From assembly GCA_963576725.1 (NCBI GenBank), contig OY755237.1, positions 62,721,423 to 62,785,422 of the forward strand: a DNA stretch of 64,000 nt, written 5' to 3'. Made by a program: the position numbers and the translations under genes. Of the stretch, positions 10,061 to 21,079 are shown piece after piece. Under the pieces are notes generated by a model, which made no database searches, had not been told where the DNA came from, and worked only from the letters and a program-made list of their open reading frames with translations. The stretch comes from Azorinus chamasolen (lineage: Eukaryota; Mollusca; Bivalvia; Cardiida; Solecurtidae). Positions within the stretch are counted from its first letter, which is position 1. Every line of letters starts with the position of its first letter.

Positions 10061-10918
10061 TCCGGAATAGCGGGTTACGAGTTAATTACGTATGCATAAC
10101 TCCAAGGTTCACATAGAACATTGACCTAGTTGAGAGGACTTGATCTCTGCCAAATAACTAAGAGAAAGTTCATATTAGTTTTCGAGTGTTTGGCTGTGAC
10201 TTGTCCTGTTGCGTTGTTCTTTCTTGTCGTTTTTAATATCCAACGTACTGACACCAATATTCCGTAGCTGAAATCTTCGGGAATACACATGCCACCTTTG
10301 CCAACAATAAACCGCGTGTTTGGTACATATGATCCTTTACACCATGAATATTCATGTAAGAAATAATGACATTATGAATATTAATTAAATTATTTTTATA
10401 ACAAATTTTGGCCATTGCAATAACTGCAGAACAAGATCTATATAATTTATTATTTTCCTGTATTAATATTCATGAGATAAAATGAAGGGTGGAATCTTGT
10501 ATGAATATTCGTCAGGTAATTTGAAGGATATTACCGTTTATTGTTATCATGCTAAACCGTTAAAAATGGGAATTGTCCATTTGATCAGATACTATCCAGT
10601 TTAACCATTTTCCTGTTTAATATTCATGCAAGAAAAATGACATCGTCATGAATATGTATAAGCTAATTTTATGATAGTGCCTAATCGCACAGTCCTATTG
10701 GAGCTGCCTGATTAGGGTCTGCTCTGTTGGTTTATGAAATTATAATAGATCTGACCCTACAGGTTCTACTAATTTCCAAACATCCTGTGTACGTATACCG
10801 TCACAAAAACATCTGCCAATAAATAGTCATGATGACATTATTTAGTACATGAATATTGAACTGGGAAAGCGTTAACAAAGTAGACATAGTTTATGACAAG
10901 AAATTGAAACCATTACTC

Positions 10919-10985
10919 TAATCTAATATTTCGACCACTAAGGGCCTTTTTAAAAAAGCCCTTAGTGGTCGAAATATTAGATCAG
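10919..10985. repeat. Perfect-arm palindrome around an A/T loop
   Basis: ATCTAATATTTCGACCACTA and AGGGC are followed by TTTTTAAAAAA and then the exact reverse complement of the arm. The arms are about 26 bp, extending with minor mismatch to ATTGCTCTGATC. No terminal repeats or target duplication are visible, and I find no second copy in the window. Confidence 0.85.
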
Positions 10986-11011
10986 AGCAATTCAAGTAAT
11001 TATGTATTATA

Positions 11012-11261
11012 TTAACCCTTCTCTTGCTATTCACGTCAATATACCTACCTGTAAATAGTGAAGACCCAGATGAGACAGCTCCTGCAGGAGCTGTCTCATC
11101 AGGGTCTGCACTATTTACAAGTTGGTTGTGCAACCAGTACACTCCATAGCAGTGATTGCACAGCAAAATACGTGTACACAGTGAAGATATATGTAATTAT
11201 ACAACAGGGCATGGGTAAAGAATGAGAAATGAGTTTTAAAATTCAGCAAGCGAAGGGTTAA
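11012..11261. mobile_element. MITE family A, 250 bp with TTAA at both ends (reverse orientation)
   Basis: TTAACCCTTCTCTTGCTATTC ... CAGCAAGCGAAGGGTTAA. Family A has GGGAAG-type subterminal inverted ends, a hairpin (GACAGCTCCTGCAGGAGCTGTC) between GACCCAGATGAGAC and GTCTCATCAGGGTC, and an arm-specific segment with TGCACAACCAGTACACTCC. The outer arms pair as AAATAGTGAAGACC against GGTCTGCACTATTT. TTAA target use suggests piggyBac-type mobilisation. There is no transposase. Confidence 0.88.
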
Positions 11262-11615
11262 TTCCCTTTTTTGCATTACTCTATACATACAAATTGTGCT
11301 ATCTTTGCAAACAGAGTAGACCCAGATAAGATGACTGTTGTTTGAACTGTTTGATCAGCGTCTTCCCTGCTTGTTTATGGAATTATGAAGGTCTGGTTCT
11401 ACTGTAGTCACTAGGGCTAACACATGTCTTGTTTATATTCCATTTTTAATATCGAAATACATGCATTACTATTTGCATGTTGAAGAAGAAAATGCGCTTA
11501 CATAAGGGAAATGGTTGCGAAACGATTAACATGTTATCATTACTCCTTATGCAATTTGAATTAACCCTTCACTCAAAAATGATAATACATGAAATACTGA
11601 CCTCAGGAATATCAA

Positions 11616-11865
11616 TTAACCCTTCGCTTGCTATTCACGTCAATATTCCTACCAGTAAATAGTGAATACGCAGATGAGACAGCTCCTGCAGGAGCTGTCT
11701 CATGAGGGTCTTCACTATTTACAAGTTGATTGTGCAACCAATGCACTCCACAGCAGTGATTGCACAGCGATATACTTGTAGACAGTGAAGATATATGTAA
11801 TTATACAACAGGACATGGGTAAAGAAGGAGAAATGTATTTTAAAATTCAGCAAGCGAAGGGTTAA
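11616..11865. mobile_element. MITE family A, TTAA-flanked (reverse orientation)
   Basis: Same length and layout as the copy at 11012. TTAA at 11616-11619 and 11862-11865. The hairpin centre is the perfect AGCTCCTGCAGGAGCT. The left outer arm carries TACGCAGATGAGAC, a substitution at the otherwise paired CCC. Confidence 0.88.
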
Positions 11866-12217
11866 CGGCCTTTAATTTTAATAACAGCATTATTAAAGGT
11901 ATTTGTATTATGACATCAAGTTCAGAATCAGATCTGTATTATGTCATAAGCAAATAGAGCAGACCCTGTTCAGACTAATATAGGATCCGTCTGGTTTGGA
12001 TCTACTCTGGTTAGAGGTATAGAAAAGCGTATTGATGGAGTAAAAGGTTATAGCGTTGTATTGCAGGATTTGAAGTGAAAAATACTTTAATCTGAGTTCA
12101 TTCAAAGATCAGATTGGTCAGATTTTTGATGTTGCTATACTTGAATCAGAACAATTATTGAATTCATTACCAAACGAACGCCGCGTGTCATTACAAATCG
12201 CTGTCCGATGTATTTGT

Positions 12218-12416
12218 CCTAACCCTTACAATACTGTCCTCCAAAATTCAAAAGGTCAAGCTTATGGAGAATATTTAGGGATTTTCTAGCGAAAAGTGTA
12301 ACATGACAAACAGTGCAGACCCTGATGAGAGGGCTCATCTAGGAACCCTCTCATCTTGGTCTACACAGTTTGCAAAGGTCATTAGTGACCCGTGTCCCGC
12401 GCACAGTAAGGGTTAA
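12218..12416. mobile_element. MITE family D
   Basis: AACCCTTACAATACTG at the left, GTCAAGCTTATGGAGAATAT and TGTAACATGACAAACAGTGC in the body, hairpin GAGAGGGCTCATCTAGGAACCCTCTC, and the right end GTGTCCCGCGCACAGTAAGGG before TTAA (12413-12416). The left TTAA is mutated to TCCT. Confidence 0.7.
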
Positions 12417-12600
12417 TGACATCAGGGATATGTATTAGCTTTAACATTTTGGTATCAGTAAGATCTGAATGTCCGATCTATTATAACTTCATACGCAAAT
12501 GGACTATATTCTGACCAGAAGGCTATTTCAAAAGTTATCTGATCTGGGTCTACCCTGTTTTGAAAGGTGTGAACATGCGTTTATATGAAATATTGGGTTA
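12417..12600. mobile_element. Decayed C-like hairpin element
   Basis: GACATCAGGGATATGTATTAG, ATACGCAAATGGACTATATTC and ATCTGATCTGGGTCTACCCTG retain the order of C-type elements. The ends are unclear. Confidence 0.4.
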
Positions 12601-12609
12601 ATGATGAAG

Positions 12610-13965
12610 TATCGAGTGCCAACAGTGCATGATTGAAGGCGTGGCATGTCAAAAGCTTTCAGTCTGATTACTGCTGTTAGGGATGAACATGGACAGAGCA
12701 TATTCCTTCATAATCGATTGTTCGGGGCAGCTATTAAATTTGACTAGTTTGCATAATCCCGTAATGTGCGACATGTAGGCCAATGTTATGTCGGAAGAAC
12801 ATTCGCCTATTTCAATTATAAACAAGAAATATATTTTAAAAAAGATATTCAGCGGCATTCAAACATTGACATAATGTACAAAACAATAATGATATTAAAT
12901 CTCTGCCATATTAATTTCAATGTTTGTAGATTCTGTTAGTACAGGGAACTAGATCTATGAAGCGTTACTTGTTATTATACCAGCAGAGAGGCATGCAATG
13001 GAAATGACCTGGATTAGAAGAAGCAATTATTGAAAAAGTTCAAGTCACTATTATAGGAAATCACTATTAAAATGTACAATGTCAAAGTAATTTGTTAAAA
13101 CTATCTGTTAGTTAGTTCTTCATTTTACCTATTATAAAAATGTACATGAAAGCGCGTATATTTATATTGATATGAAGATAACAAATTGAATACACTTTAA
13201 AGCATATATAATTTAGTTTTTGTTTGTGCAGTCTGTAATTATTTAAAGAACGGTATTTATCTAGCCTAGATCAACACATTAATCGACTTGTGCGCATCAT
13301 CATTAGTGACAACATAACTAAATCTACATGTATTTTTAAAACAATATAATGATAGCAACCTCAACCTACTTCCACGATCTAAAGCCCCAGGTGATAGAGC
13401 CGTAGCAATAGCCTTCAGTTAGTAGCTTTATATCACAGAGAGGGAACAACCAAAGGCGTGGTGCTGTGGTCGGGGATAGTAATTAATACTATTAATGCCA
13501 CTACTCTAATATACTAAACGACTTTTCTTCTTTATTTCCTATGGCATTGCCTGTGAATTATGGTGGTTTCGGCAAACTACCTGTTCGTCAAAGTGGACTT
13601 GATGATCAAATGTGGTATTAAATTGATAGCAAAATGATAATAAAAGTTTGAAAGTTTAATAGTGGTTTTGGCAAACTGGTAATAATGTTCAGCAATCATA
13701 ACCATGAGGTGATAAGTACGATAATGTGTTAGGAATTGATATAAAGTATGACACCAGTTTGTTGGTATTTTAAAAATTATTATTTATTTATTAATAATAA
13801 TTATAGCATTTTTTATTTGTGAGAATTTATTATACTTATATTTTAATGGCTTCTGTATTTTTTGCGTAAGCAAATTTAATTAATACAAAGTTATAGATGT
13901 ATATTGCGTCGGAAACATGCTACTCTCGCTGACCTGACAACCGCCATTCCGCATGGCAGTCTAGT
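12610..13965. other. Unassigned AT-rich sequence
   Basis: I find no convincing gene. A 69-codon minus-strand frame (12649-12858) has no recognisable motif. The stretch 13374-13640 has more balanced composition but nothing I can assign. Confidence 0.35.
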
Positions 13966-13970
13966 TTTCA

Positions 13971-13985
13971 TGAGAGAGAGAGAGA

Positions 13986-14036
<51 letters not shown>
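13971..14036. repeat. (GA)n microsatellite
   Basis: About 32 GA dinucleotides with one GGG interruption. It produces an RERERE peptide frame that is not a gene. Confidence 0.97.
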
Positions 14037-14038
<2 letters not shown>

Positions 14039-14039
14039 A

Positions 14040-14790
14040 AACATTTCCCTTCTAGAACCGCTATTTTATGCCAAATATCAGAAATTTGATTTTCAAAACA
14101 TTGTTCCCATGAAAAGAATACTGCAGTGTCTGTAACGCTTTCATTGATAATATTATTAAAGAGATGTTATTTATACCTTTTTATTCTCAATTCAGTATAT
14201 GATTTAGTAGTGATTTAAAATTCATGGATCTGTTTACATTTGTAATAAGCAAATAGTTTACTACATTCAGACAAATATATTTATAAAACTGTATTTGAAG
14301 ATAATTAATACTGATCCTGTTGTTTATATTTTGTCTACATATTGTCTTTTACTACATTATACTCATATATTTCACACTGTTGAAGTTTATTACTTCTAGC
14401 ACGAAGTAAATACAGACGGAGTGGCATCGAACTATAAACCGTAATACAATGTACTGAAACACTTGTCGTCGCATACCTGTACATCGTTATCGCTAAAATA
14501 ATCGATATCGAGCTCTCGGTTACTGATTTTATAGTGAGGCGCTCGTGAATTTTTGATAAAAAAAATGTCACCAATATCTGCGCAAGTTTCTCTACATTCC
14601 ATACATATCGTCGGATTTTTATATAAATGGTCTTTTTAGACAGATTAGACATTCATCTTTAATTTACGAGTTAAAATGTTGCAAAACGTTGCGAAATGAA
14701 GCCGGATGATAGACAAGTGCAAAATACAGAACACACACACGAACAAGAAACCGCTAATAAATCATGAAAATATCCTATAATCTTTAGATT
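14040..14790. other. Unassigned sequence with one doubtful minus-strand frame
   Basis: A 105-codon minus-strand frame at 14335-14652 has ordinary composition but no motif I recognise, and no splice or promoter context supports it. I leave it as unassigned. Confidence 0.3.
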
Positions 14791-14796
14791 TTTTTT

Positions 14797-14862
14797 CACA
14801 CATTTGCAAACAGAGTAGACCCAGATCAGACGGCGTCTGATCAGGGACTTCACTATTTGTCC
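14797..14862. mobile_element. Isolated hairpin core (C/D type)
   Basis: TTTGCAAACAGAGTAGACCC, AGATCAGACGGCGTCTGATC and AGGGACTTCACTATTTGTC form a shortened version of the shared hairpin lacking the CTCCT-NN-AGGAG apex. Confidence 0.55.
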
Positions 14863-15079
14863 CAATCTCTATTTCTATATATGTGCTTTATTCCTTTGAA
14901 ATTTGCATTTATTTATCTCATTTCCTTATTTTACTGAATGATTTAACAAACTTGGATTGCAGAAGACAATTAGATTTGGCGCCTAAAGGGGTTAATATAC
15001 ATGTCTTATTTTGATCCCTGTATCAAAGTACATCACACGTATCAACATAAGGTCAGTAAGCATGGGATAACCAGTAATA

Positions 15080-15440
15080 CAGTGCCCCCTCTCTACAACG
15101 ACACCCTTTGGGATACGAATATTGTATGTGTTGTTCAGAGGGAGTTGTTATAGGGAGGGAAAATCCAACATAATTAGCTTGTTTGCAGATCCCCAGATAA
15201 GGTGTATTTCGAGAACTAAAACCGTTATGCCTCAATCAAACCCTGTGTTGTGACCACTCTTTAGAATCGTCACAAAGTGACGATTCTAAAGAGTGGTCAC
15301 AACATAGGGTTTGATAGAGGCATAAAGAAAATACGATGAAACAATTTGTTTCTGGAGCCTTGTTGTTTCGGAAACAGTGACATGCGTTGTTGTAAGGAGG
15401 GAATCGTTATTGAGAGGGCCGTTGTATGGAGGGAGCACTG
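15080..15440. mobile_element. TA-flanked palindromic MITE (family H), 361 bp
   Basis: Ends CAGTGCCCCCTCTCTACAAC and the reverse complement of CAGTGCTCCCTCCATACAAC, each next to TA. Most of the element is self-complementary: a perfect inner hairpin (GACCACTCTTTAGAATCGTC, 15249-15303) is flanked by CAAACCCTGTGTTGT / ACAACATAGGGTTTG and by CCTCAATC / GATAGAGG. CAGT...ACTG ends and TA targets fit pogo/Tigger-like non-autonomous elements. Confidence 0.8.
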
Positions 15441-15775
15441 TACTACCACTTTCACAGTTTAGGGTTCGAATACCTTGGTAATGAAAATTAACACTTTTCA
15501 GGGTTACACTTTTCTGACAAACGTACGTATTAGATATATTTAGGGCCACATACGTTCACAGACATCTAAGTCATCTATATTCGTCTTCCAAACACGTAAA
15601 AGGACCTTTATGACATTATAATTGAATTTTGTTGCAGTAAACGAAATAAACGCCTAAACGCAAGCTCAAACAGCACATTCCATATATTTTCCATTTAGTA
15701 CTGACCCTTTTATATGTGAATTTCAAACAGTACCAGATGTAAGTCTTTTCAGATATCAGAAAGGAGTTTATAGTA

Positions 15776-16025
15776 TTAACCCTTCGATTGCTATTCACGT
15801 CAATATACCTACATGTAAATAGTGAAGACCAAGATGAGACAGCTCCTGCAGGAGCTGTCTCATCAGGGTCTGCACTATTTACAAGTTGATTGTGCAACCA
15901 GTGCACTCCACAGCAGTGATTGCACAGCGCAATACTTTTGCACAGTGAAGATATATGTAATTATACATCAGGACATGGATAAAGAAGGAGAAATGTATTT
16001 TAAAATTCAGCAAGCGAAGGGTTAA
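15776..16025. mobile_element. MITE family A, TTAA-flanked (reverse orientation)
   Basis: TTAA at 15776-15779 and 16022-16025, 250 bp, hairpin apex CAGCTCCTGCAGGAGCTG, very similar to the copies at 11012 and 11616. Confidence 0.88.
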
Positions 16026-16457
16026 CACTTCAGTCAACCTATGCGCCTTTGTACGTCTGTTGCATAAAATAGAGTAGAGCCATTGCTACAGGAGCCGTCT
16101 AATTAGGATTGGCCATATTAGCATATTATATAAATCTGATTCTACATTTTCCGCAAAGGTAAAATACTTTCTTGATTTCTGGTGTGTAATGTTTTGAGTT
16201 TAAAAGTCAATAAAACACTACAGAATACTAAGTCAATTAACATACATCTGAACTTTAATTCGTTACACTGATTCTAAGACAACGATGATATTTTCGGTAA
16301 AAGCTAATTGTGTTACACTCATCTATTTAAAGGATTATTTACTAAGCAATTAATCACAGGTGAATTAAAAAAAAGACTGAATGCTCAAGTGATTTACGTA
16401 AAACTAGATTCATCAATGTTGTAATGATTTCCCGTCTTTTAGCCGTTTCAATTACCG

Positions 16458-16721
16458 CTGAACTTCCATATCTCAAACTTCAAGGTACCGTTCAAATTAC
16501 TTCGAGATAACAGAGGTTCGAGTCATCCGATTTCTAATCTGAACAATTTAAAATCTTTCAGTATTACTTTAGACTTGCATTAAGCTGTATCTTGTGTTTT
16601 AGATATGAGTAGTGATACATTTTAAAACAATTCTGTATTGTTGATTTTGGAAGACCGAACTTTGACTTCGAGGTATCTCGAAGTACGAGTTATCCGAGTT
16701 CGAGATAACGAAGTTCAACTG
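16458..16721. mobile_element. TA-type MITE with CAGTTGAACTTCG ends
   Basis: Begins CTGAACTTCCATATCTCAAAC and ends GAGATAACGAAGTTCAACTG followed by TA. Subterminal repeats of ACTTCGAGATAAC / GAGGTATCTCGAAGT occur on both sides. The same end type is at 59745 and 60274. The style CAGTNGAACTTCGNTAT is typical of pogo-like elements. Confidence 0.65.
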
Positions 16722-16905
16722 TACACGCATTAATCATTCTCCCACTCTGACGATGGTATCTGCTGAAAGTTTTATCTGGTCCAGTTTGGACTTCTTCCGA
16801 GTAAATGAACCTCTTGAGAAACTTTTGACAAAATGTTAAAATTCTTGGATCCTGATGAGATGCCGAGTTAACGTTTTCGCTGCCACATATTTCTTCATTT
16901 TTTGT

Positions 16906-17155
16906 TTAACCCTTCTCTTGCTGAATTTTAAAATACATTTCACCTTCTTTACCCATGCCCTGTTGTATATTTACATATATCTTCACTGTGTACAAGTATT
17001 TCGCTGTGAAATCACTGCTGTGGAGTGCACTGGTTGCACAATCAACTTGTAAATAGTGAAGACCCTGATGAGACAGCTCCTGCAGGAGCTGTCTCATCTG
17101 GGTCTTCACTATTTACTGGTAGGTATATTGACGTGAATAGCAAGCGAAGGGTTAA
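16906..17155. mobile_element. MITE family A, TTAA-flanked (forward orientation)
   Basis: TTAACCCTTCTCTTGCTGAAT at 16906 and AGCAAGCGAAGGGTTAA ending at 17155. The outer arm pair here is fully matched (GTGAAGACC / GGTCTTCAC), unlike other copies, but the CCCTGATGAG / CTCATCTGGG off-pair is retained. It lies between two F/G-type relics (16820-16870 and 17175-17290). Confidence 0.88.
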
Positions 17156-17611
17156 ATCAGTCACACTAACACACATGTTATATCCTGATGAGACGCCGAG
17201 TTACTCGCGTCTCATCTGAATAGGTAATCTAAGATGTGACATTGGCAGCGTGTCTCATCTTGATCCAAGATGGTTTGAAAACATTAGTCAAATCGCATAT
17301 TAGAGAAGTTACAAAATAATCAGTAATGGATATACAGTGAATCTCCTCTGAAGATCTCCATCGGGAGCCTTCCTTTTGTATCTCACACTGCATTAAACTG
17401 CCATCTGAACTATAGACCGACATCGATAAGTCCAAGGCCCAGTTCAGACAGATTTTATTTATTTATTTTAAAGTAAGCCAATCGGATTATTACTGTATTT
17501 CATTACAAGTGTGGGCGGATACATAGGGGAGCTGAATTAAATTAGTGAGAAACTCTCGTTATCAAAGCGCGCATTATTCCTCTGAGTGTCATGTTGAACA
17601 AGTGCTTATTA

Positions 17612-17789
17612 CAATAAAACCTCTCTACAACGGCCACTAAATTATTTTAATTAGTTGGTATTTAGGACAGGTGACAGCTTAAACCAATGGGAATTTTCTG
17701 TTTTACTTTCACCGTGCTTTAAGCAGACACCTGCTTTTAACACAAAATACTTGATGTAATGTAGTGGCCGTTATAGAGAGGTTTTACTG
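17612..17789. mobile_element. MITE family E, one arm partly deleted
   Basis: CAATAAAACCTCTCTACAAC at the left and GTTATAGAGAGGTTTTACTG at the right, next to TA. The core retains GACAGCTTAAAC and TTCACCGTGCTTTAAGCAG, but the AGCTCCT apex is lost. Confidence 0.7.
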
Positions 17790-17949
17790 TACACATTATG
17801 GACAGTGAAACATTGGTTTAAGACTGGATGATGTACATATATTGGTCGCATGCGAGGTTAACCGTGTTTCCCCTTGGGTTACCTACTTTGCATACAACCC
17901 GTTGCAGTTCTTAGCCAAATCAACCCTAGGTGGACTACGTTAATGTCTT

Positions 17950-18145
17950 AAATACAGAATAAACTGTATTAAGTGGACATTCGTGTATTGATCAGAGTAG
18001 TGTTAAAAAGCAGGTGGTTGCCTAATAAAGTGCAATGCAAAACTAATATAGAAAACTCAGATTGCACTTGCATTAAGCTACCATCTGCATAAAATACCCT
18101 TATTAGATATTCTTTTACGGTCGCTTAAGACAGATTCTACTGTAG
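17950..18145. mobile_element. Relic of MITE family E
   Basis: GCAGGTGGTTGCCTAATAAAG and GCACTTGCATTAAGCTACCA are the two decayed arms, and the right end is GACAGATTCTACTG. Confidence 0.55.
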
Positions 18146-18227
18146 ATCTTCTATTATAGGTTTCGTGAAACAATTGAAATGGATTGTTCTTTTAGTTCAA
18201 TTATGTGAAACATCGACATCAAAAGTA

Positions 18228-18510
18228 CAGTAAAACCTCTCAGGAGCATTCTGTTTTACTTTCACATTGCTTTAAGCAGCCACCTGCCCTAAATACCAAC
18301 TAATTTACATAATTTAATGGCCGTCATAGAGATGTTTTTACTGTGCAGTAACACCTCTCTAAATAGGCCACACTAAAAAGAAACATCATCGACAATTAAA
18401 ATAGGTAGTTGCTTAATTCCTGTGGGAGCTTTCTTTTGTCCTGTATTAAGCTATCACATATCTTGAATATCAAGAACTAGACCTATTTTTAGTGGTCGCT
18501 TTAGAACAGG
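18228..18510. mobile_element. Two adjoining damaged family E copies
   Basis: The first (18228-18343) starts CAGTAAAACCTCTC and ends GATGTTTTTACTG but lacks its left arm. The second starts CAGTAACACCTCTCTAAATAG three bases later and keeps only CTTTCTTTTGTCCTGTATTAA of its hairpin. Confidence 0.6.
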
Positions 18511-19374
18511 TGTTTTTTCACTTACATCGCTATCGTTTCCCACATTTTTACTACGCTATCGCTGTCTGTTGAAAAATTCTGAACAAATAAGCATTGCTAC
18601 ATCCCGCCATGGGAAATCAAAAGCTATAGAAAGCAAGTTACCAAAAGATAACCAACAAATGCTGAACATGTGCAAGCAAATGCACACAATCGGGATTTCA
18701 CCCCGTTAAACTGTTACAAACTCGTTGCGTGCAGTTTGCATGATTGTGTGTTTAAAGATGTATGCTGCGCAAATTTCCGCAAATTTTGCGTTTTAAGCTG
18801 TAAATGGTTGTTTGTGTCGAAAAAATAGAAAAAATGGATTGCTACGGAAACCAACGGAACAGCGTTCACCATTGGCCGGAATCTGTCGTAAGTGTCAAAT
18901 TTACATGCCGGAAATAATCATTCGATGTATATGTAGACCAACAACCAGTGGCATCCATTGTAAATGGGATAACAACCAAATTAATATTCAAAGCGTTGTT
19001 CCGAAATAGAATCTGAGTCATTCAGAACTTGGTCGAAGATGTCCGCTGATTTCCGTACAAAATCCCCGTTTCTAAAAAGGAGGCTCCTTTTAAAGAATTT
19101 AGAGAGTATGTAGAGAGTATTCGAATAGCGATAATATTTAGCTGAACAGATATATCCTGTCGGAAAATGGGCTGTAATCCTTATTTTTATTATATGTATA
19201 CATGTACAGCTTCTGGTGTTGATTGATTAATATGAACAATGCTCACAATACATCTTTAAATAAACTGAAACGTCACTTGAGATATATTGGAAACACATGA
19301 AGTCTGCTATTATTTACTTTTCATTAACTTCTTAATATATAGATTTGCCTTTTAATGACTTTAAAAGCAAAGTA

Positions 19375-19440
19375 AACTCAGTCCAGACGGCTACAGCGGG
19401 AGCCGTTTGATCAGGGTCGGATCTGTTTGTTATATAGATC
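19375..19440. mobile_element. Isolated C-type hairpin relic
   Basis: CAGACGGCTACAGCGGGAGCC followed by GTTTGATCAGGGTCGGATC. Confidence 0.5.
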
Positions 19441-19616
19441 TGATTCAACGGTTAATATTCTGTGCTCAGATGTCAATATAAAGAGATCATCTAAGTGATA
19501 CTCATAATGCAATCACTTGTTACATGCCACTTTATGCGATAAAGAGTTTACTTTACAGGAACTCAGTCAGAGCTATAGATAAACGTGTGTATAACTTATT
19601 ACGAATATCGTCATTT

Positions 19617-19712
19617 CATCACCAAACTCTATACTGTGACCACTCTTTAGAATCCTCTCTTCGAGACGATTCCTACAGAGTGGTTACAGTATAGAGTTTG
19701 GTGGAGAAATAA
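19617..19712. mobile_element. Core palindrome of family H without its ends
   Basis: CACCAAACTCTATACTGTGA and CCACTCTTTAGAATC pair with GATTCCTACAGAGTGG and TACAGTATAGAGTTTGGTG. It matches the inner part of the element at 15080-15440. Another relic lies at 58797-58880. Confidence 0.65.
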
Positions 19713-20019
19713 AGGAGCTAGAATTGACAATGTTTAAAACCTGAACCTCTGTCAGTAAATGAATATTTATGATGTGCGCTGAGGAAATGGGCTCAATGAG
19801 AAACTGAATTCATTGCCGTTCACGTCATATAAATTTGCAAAGTGCCTTGCAATAAGCAATTTTAAAATATCAATTCTAGTAATATCCGTGATATAAACAC
19901 TTTCCCTCATATTGACGTCTTTTGACGCCTCTGTAAATGTCACTTATTGAAGTCATTGTGTTAGATAGAGCAATTGCTCCTGAGTAGCAAATGGTATATT
20001 TATCACAATTGTTTAAATA

Positions 20020-20223
20020 CAGTAAAACCTCTCTTAACCGGCAGCTAAATTTAGTATGAATATCGGTCTTGGAGACAGGTGGCAGCTTAATGCAGGGTGA
20101 AAGTCATGCAGAAAGCTCCTAGAGGAGCTTTCTGCATGACTTTCACCCTGCATTAAGCAGCCACCTGCCTAAAAGTATCTAAATTATTATCTACTAGAAT
20201 TCCGGTTAAGAGAGGTTATACTG
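20020..20223. mobile_element. MITE family E, intact, TA-flanked, 204 bp
   Basis: CAGTAAAACCTCTCTTAACC at the left and its inverse GGTTAAGAGAGGTTATACTG at the right, flanked by TA. The hairpin arms are long: GGTGGCAGCTTAATGCAGGG, TGAAAGTCATGCAGAAAGC, apex CTCCTAGAGGAG, then the complement ending GCAGCCACC. The only arm mismatch is GGCAGC against GCAGCC. The ends and TA target suggest a pogo-like source. The interior codes for nothing. Confidence 0.88.
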
Positions 20224-20397
20224 TACTACATGATTCTAAAAGTTTCCTTTTCCCTAGAAAATGCTCTTTTTCGGTAGATTAATTCACAGAGATTGGAACT
20301 AAAATAGCCTATGTGGAAACGGAATAATTATATCTTACATGAATATCTATCAGGTTAAGAGTGGACACTTGTTTTCTGTGTTCATTACTGTAAAGTC

Positions 20398-20574
20398 TCG
20401 CTAATGCAGGTGGTAGCTTAATGCAGAGCAAAATAATGCAGACATCTCCTATTTGAGCTGTCTGCATATTGTTTGTCCTGCATTAAACCACCACTTGATT
20501 AAAAAGTCTAGAATTTTCCTTCTTTTGATTGGACGAATTAGAAAGAATTTACTGTACTGTATGAATATATGTAA
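20398..20574. mobile_element. MITE family E, second subtype
   Basis: CTGTAAAGTCTCGCTAATGC at the left, hairpin GCTTAATGCAGAGC ... CAGACATCTCCTATTTGAGC ... GTCCTGCATTAAACCACCAC, right end GAATTTACTG. About 170 bp from the copy at 20020. Confidence 0.7.
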
Positions 20575-20904
20575 CTAGAAAAGAGCCCGCGCTGGCGCGG
20601 ACAGACTGTTTGGTACATTCTGGTGAATTGCAAAGTACAATCACTACAGTGATTTCCCAATATCGTTATTAATGTTTAAAATGTTTGGTTTACAGGACAA
20701 AATATCGGTCGGCGGAAAAGCATAGTTTATGTACATGTAAGGTAAACACTTTATCTTATAGACTTCTTTACACCATAGTAGATAATGTTATAATAGCACA
20801 GAAACAGATCCGCTCAAGTGCTGCTTATACCAAGATGTACCGGTATTTGAAATTAAATATATTGTATATAACACAAACACAAATATAACATTCAACTCAA
20901 AAGG

Positions 20905-21075
20905 ACATCGGTGGTCAAGTAGCTGGAGTCCCTAAATGACAATTACTTTGCTTCTCATAGCACTGGGTTTGATCCATGTCGTAGTCTGATCTGTCAAGTA
21001 AGGATATCTTGCAGTTTGTAAGTAAACTGAAATACTACTAACGTCATGTAAAACCAAATAAATGTTTACCACAAA
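20905..21075 (+). mobile_element. tRNA-derived SINE-like copy
   Basis: GGTGGTCAAGTAGCTGGAGT resembles an A box, and CTGGGTTTGATCCATGTC (20966-20983) a B box about 45 bp later. The body continues to AACGTCATGTAAAACCAAAT. I cannot name the subfamily. A second weak A-box-like run (GGTGGGCCTAACGGTAAAGG) is at 21253. Confidence 0.5.
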
Positions 21076-21079
21076 AAAT

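Noticed and set aside
13904..14089. Frame rich in Arg-Glu
   Set aside because: Translation of a GA microsatellite.
14335..14652. 105-codon minus-strand frame considered as a gene
   Set aside because: No recognisable motif and no supporting context.
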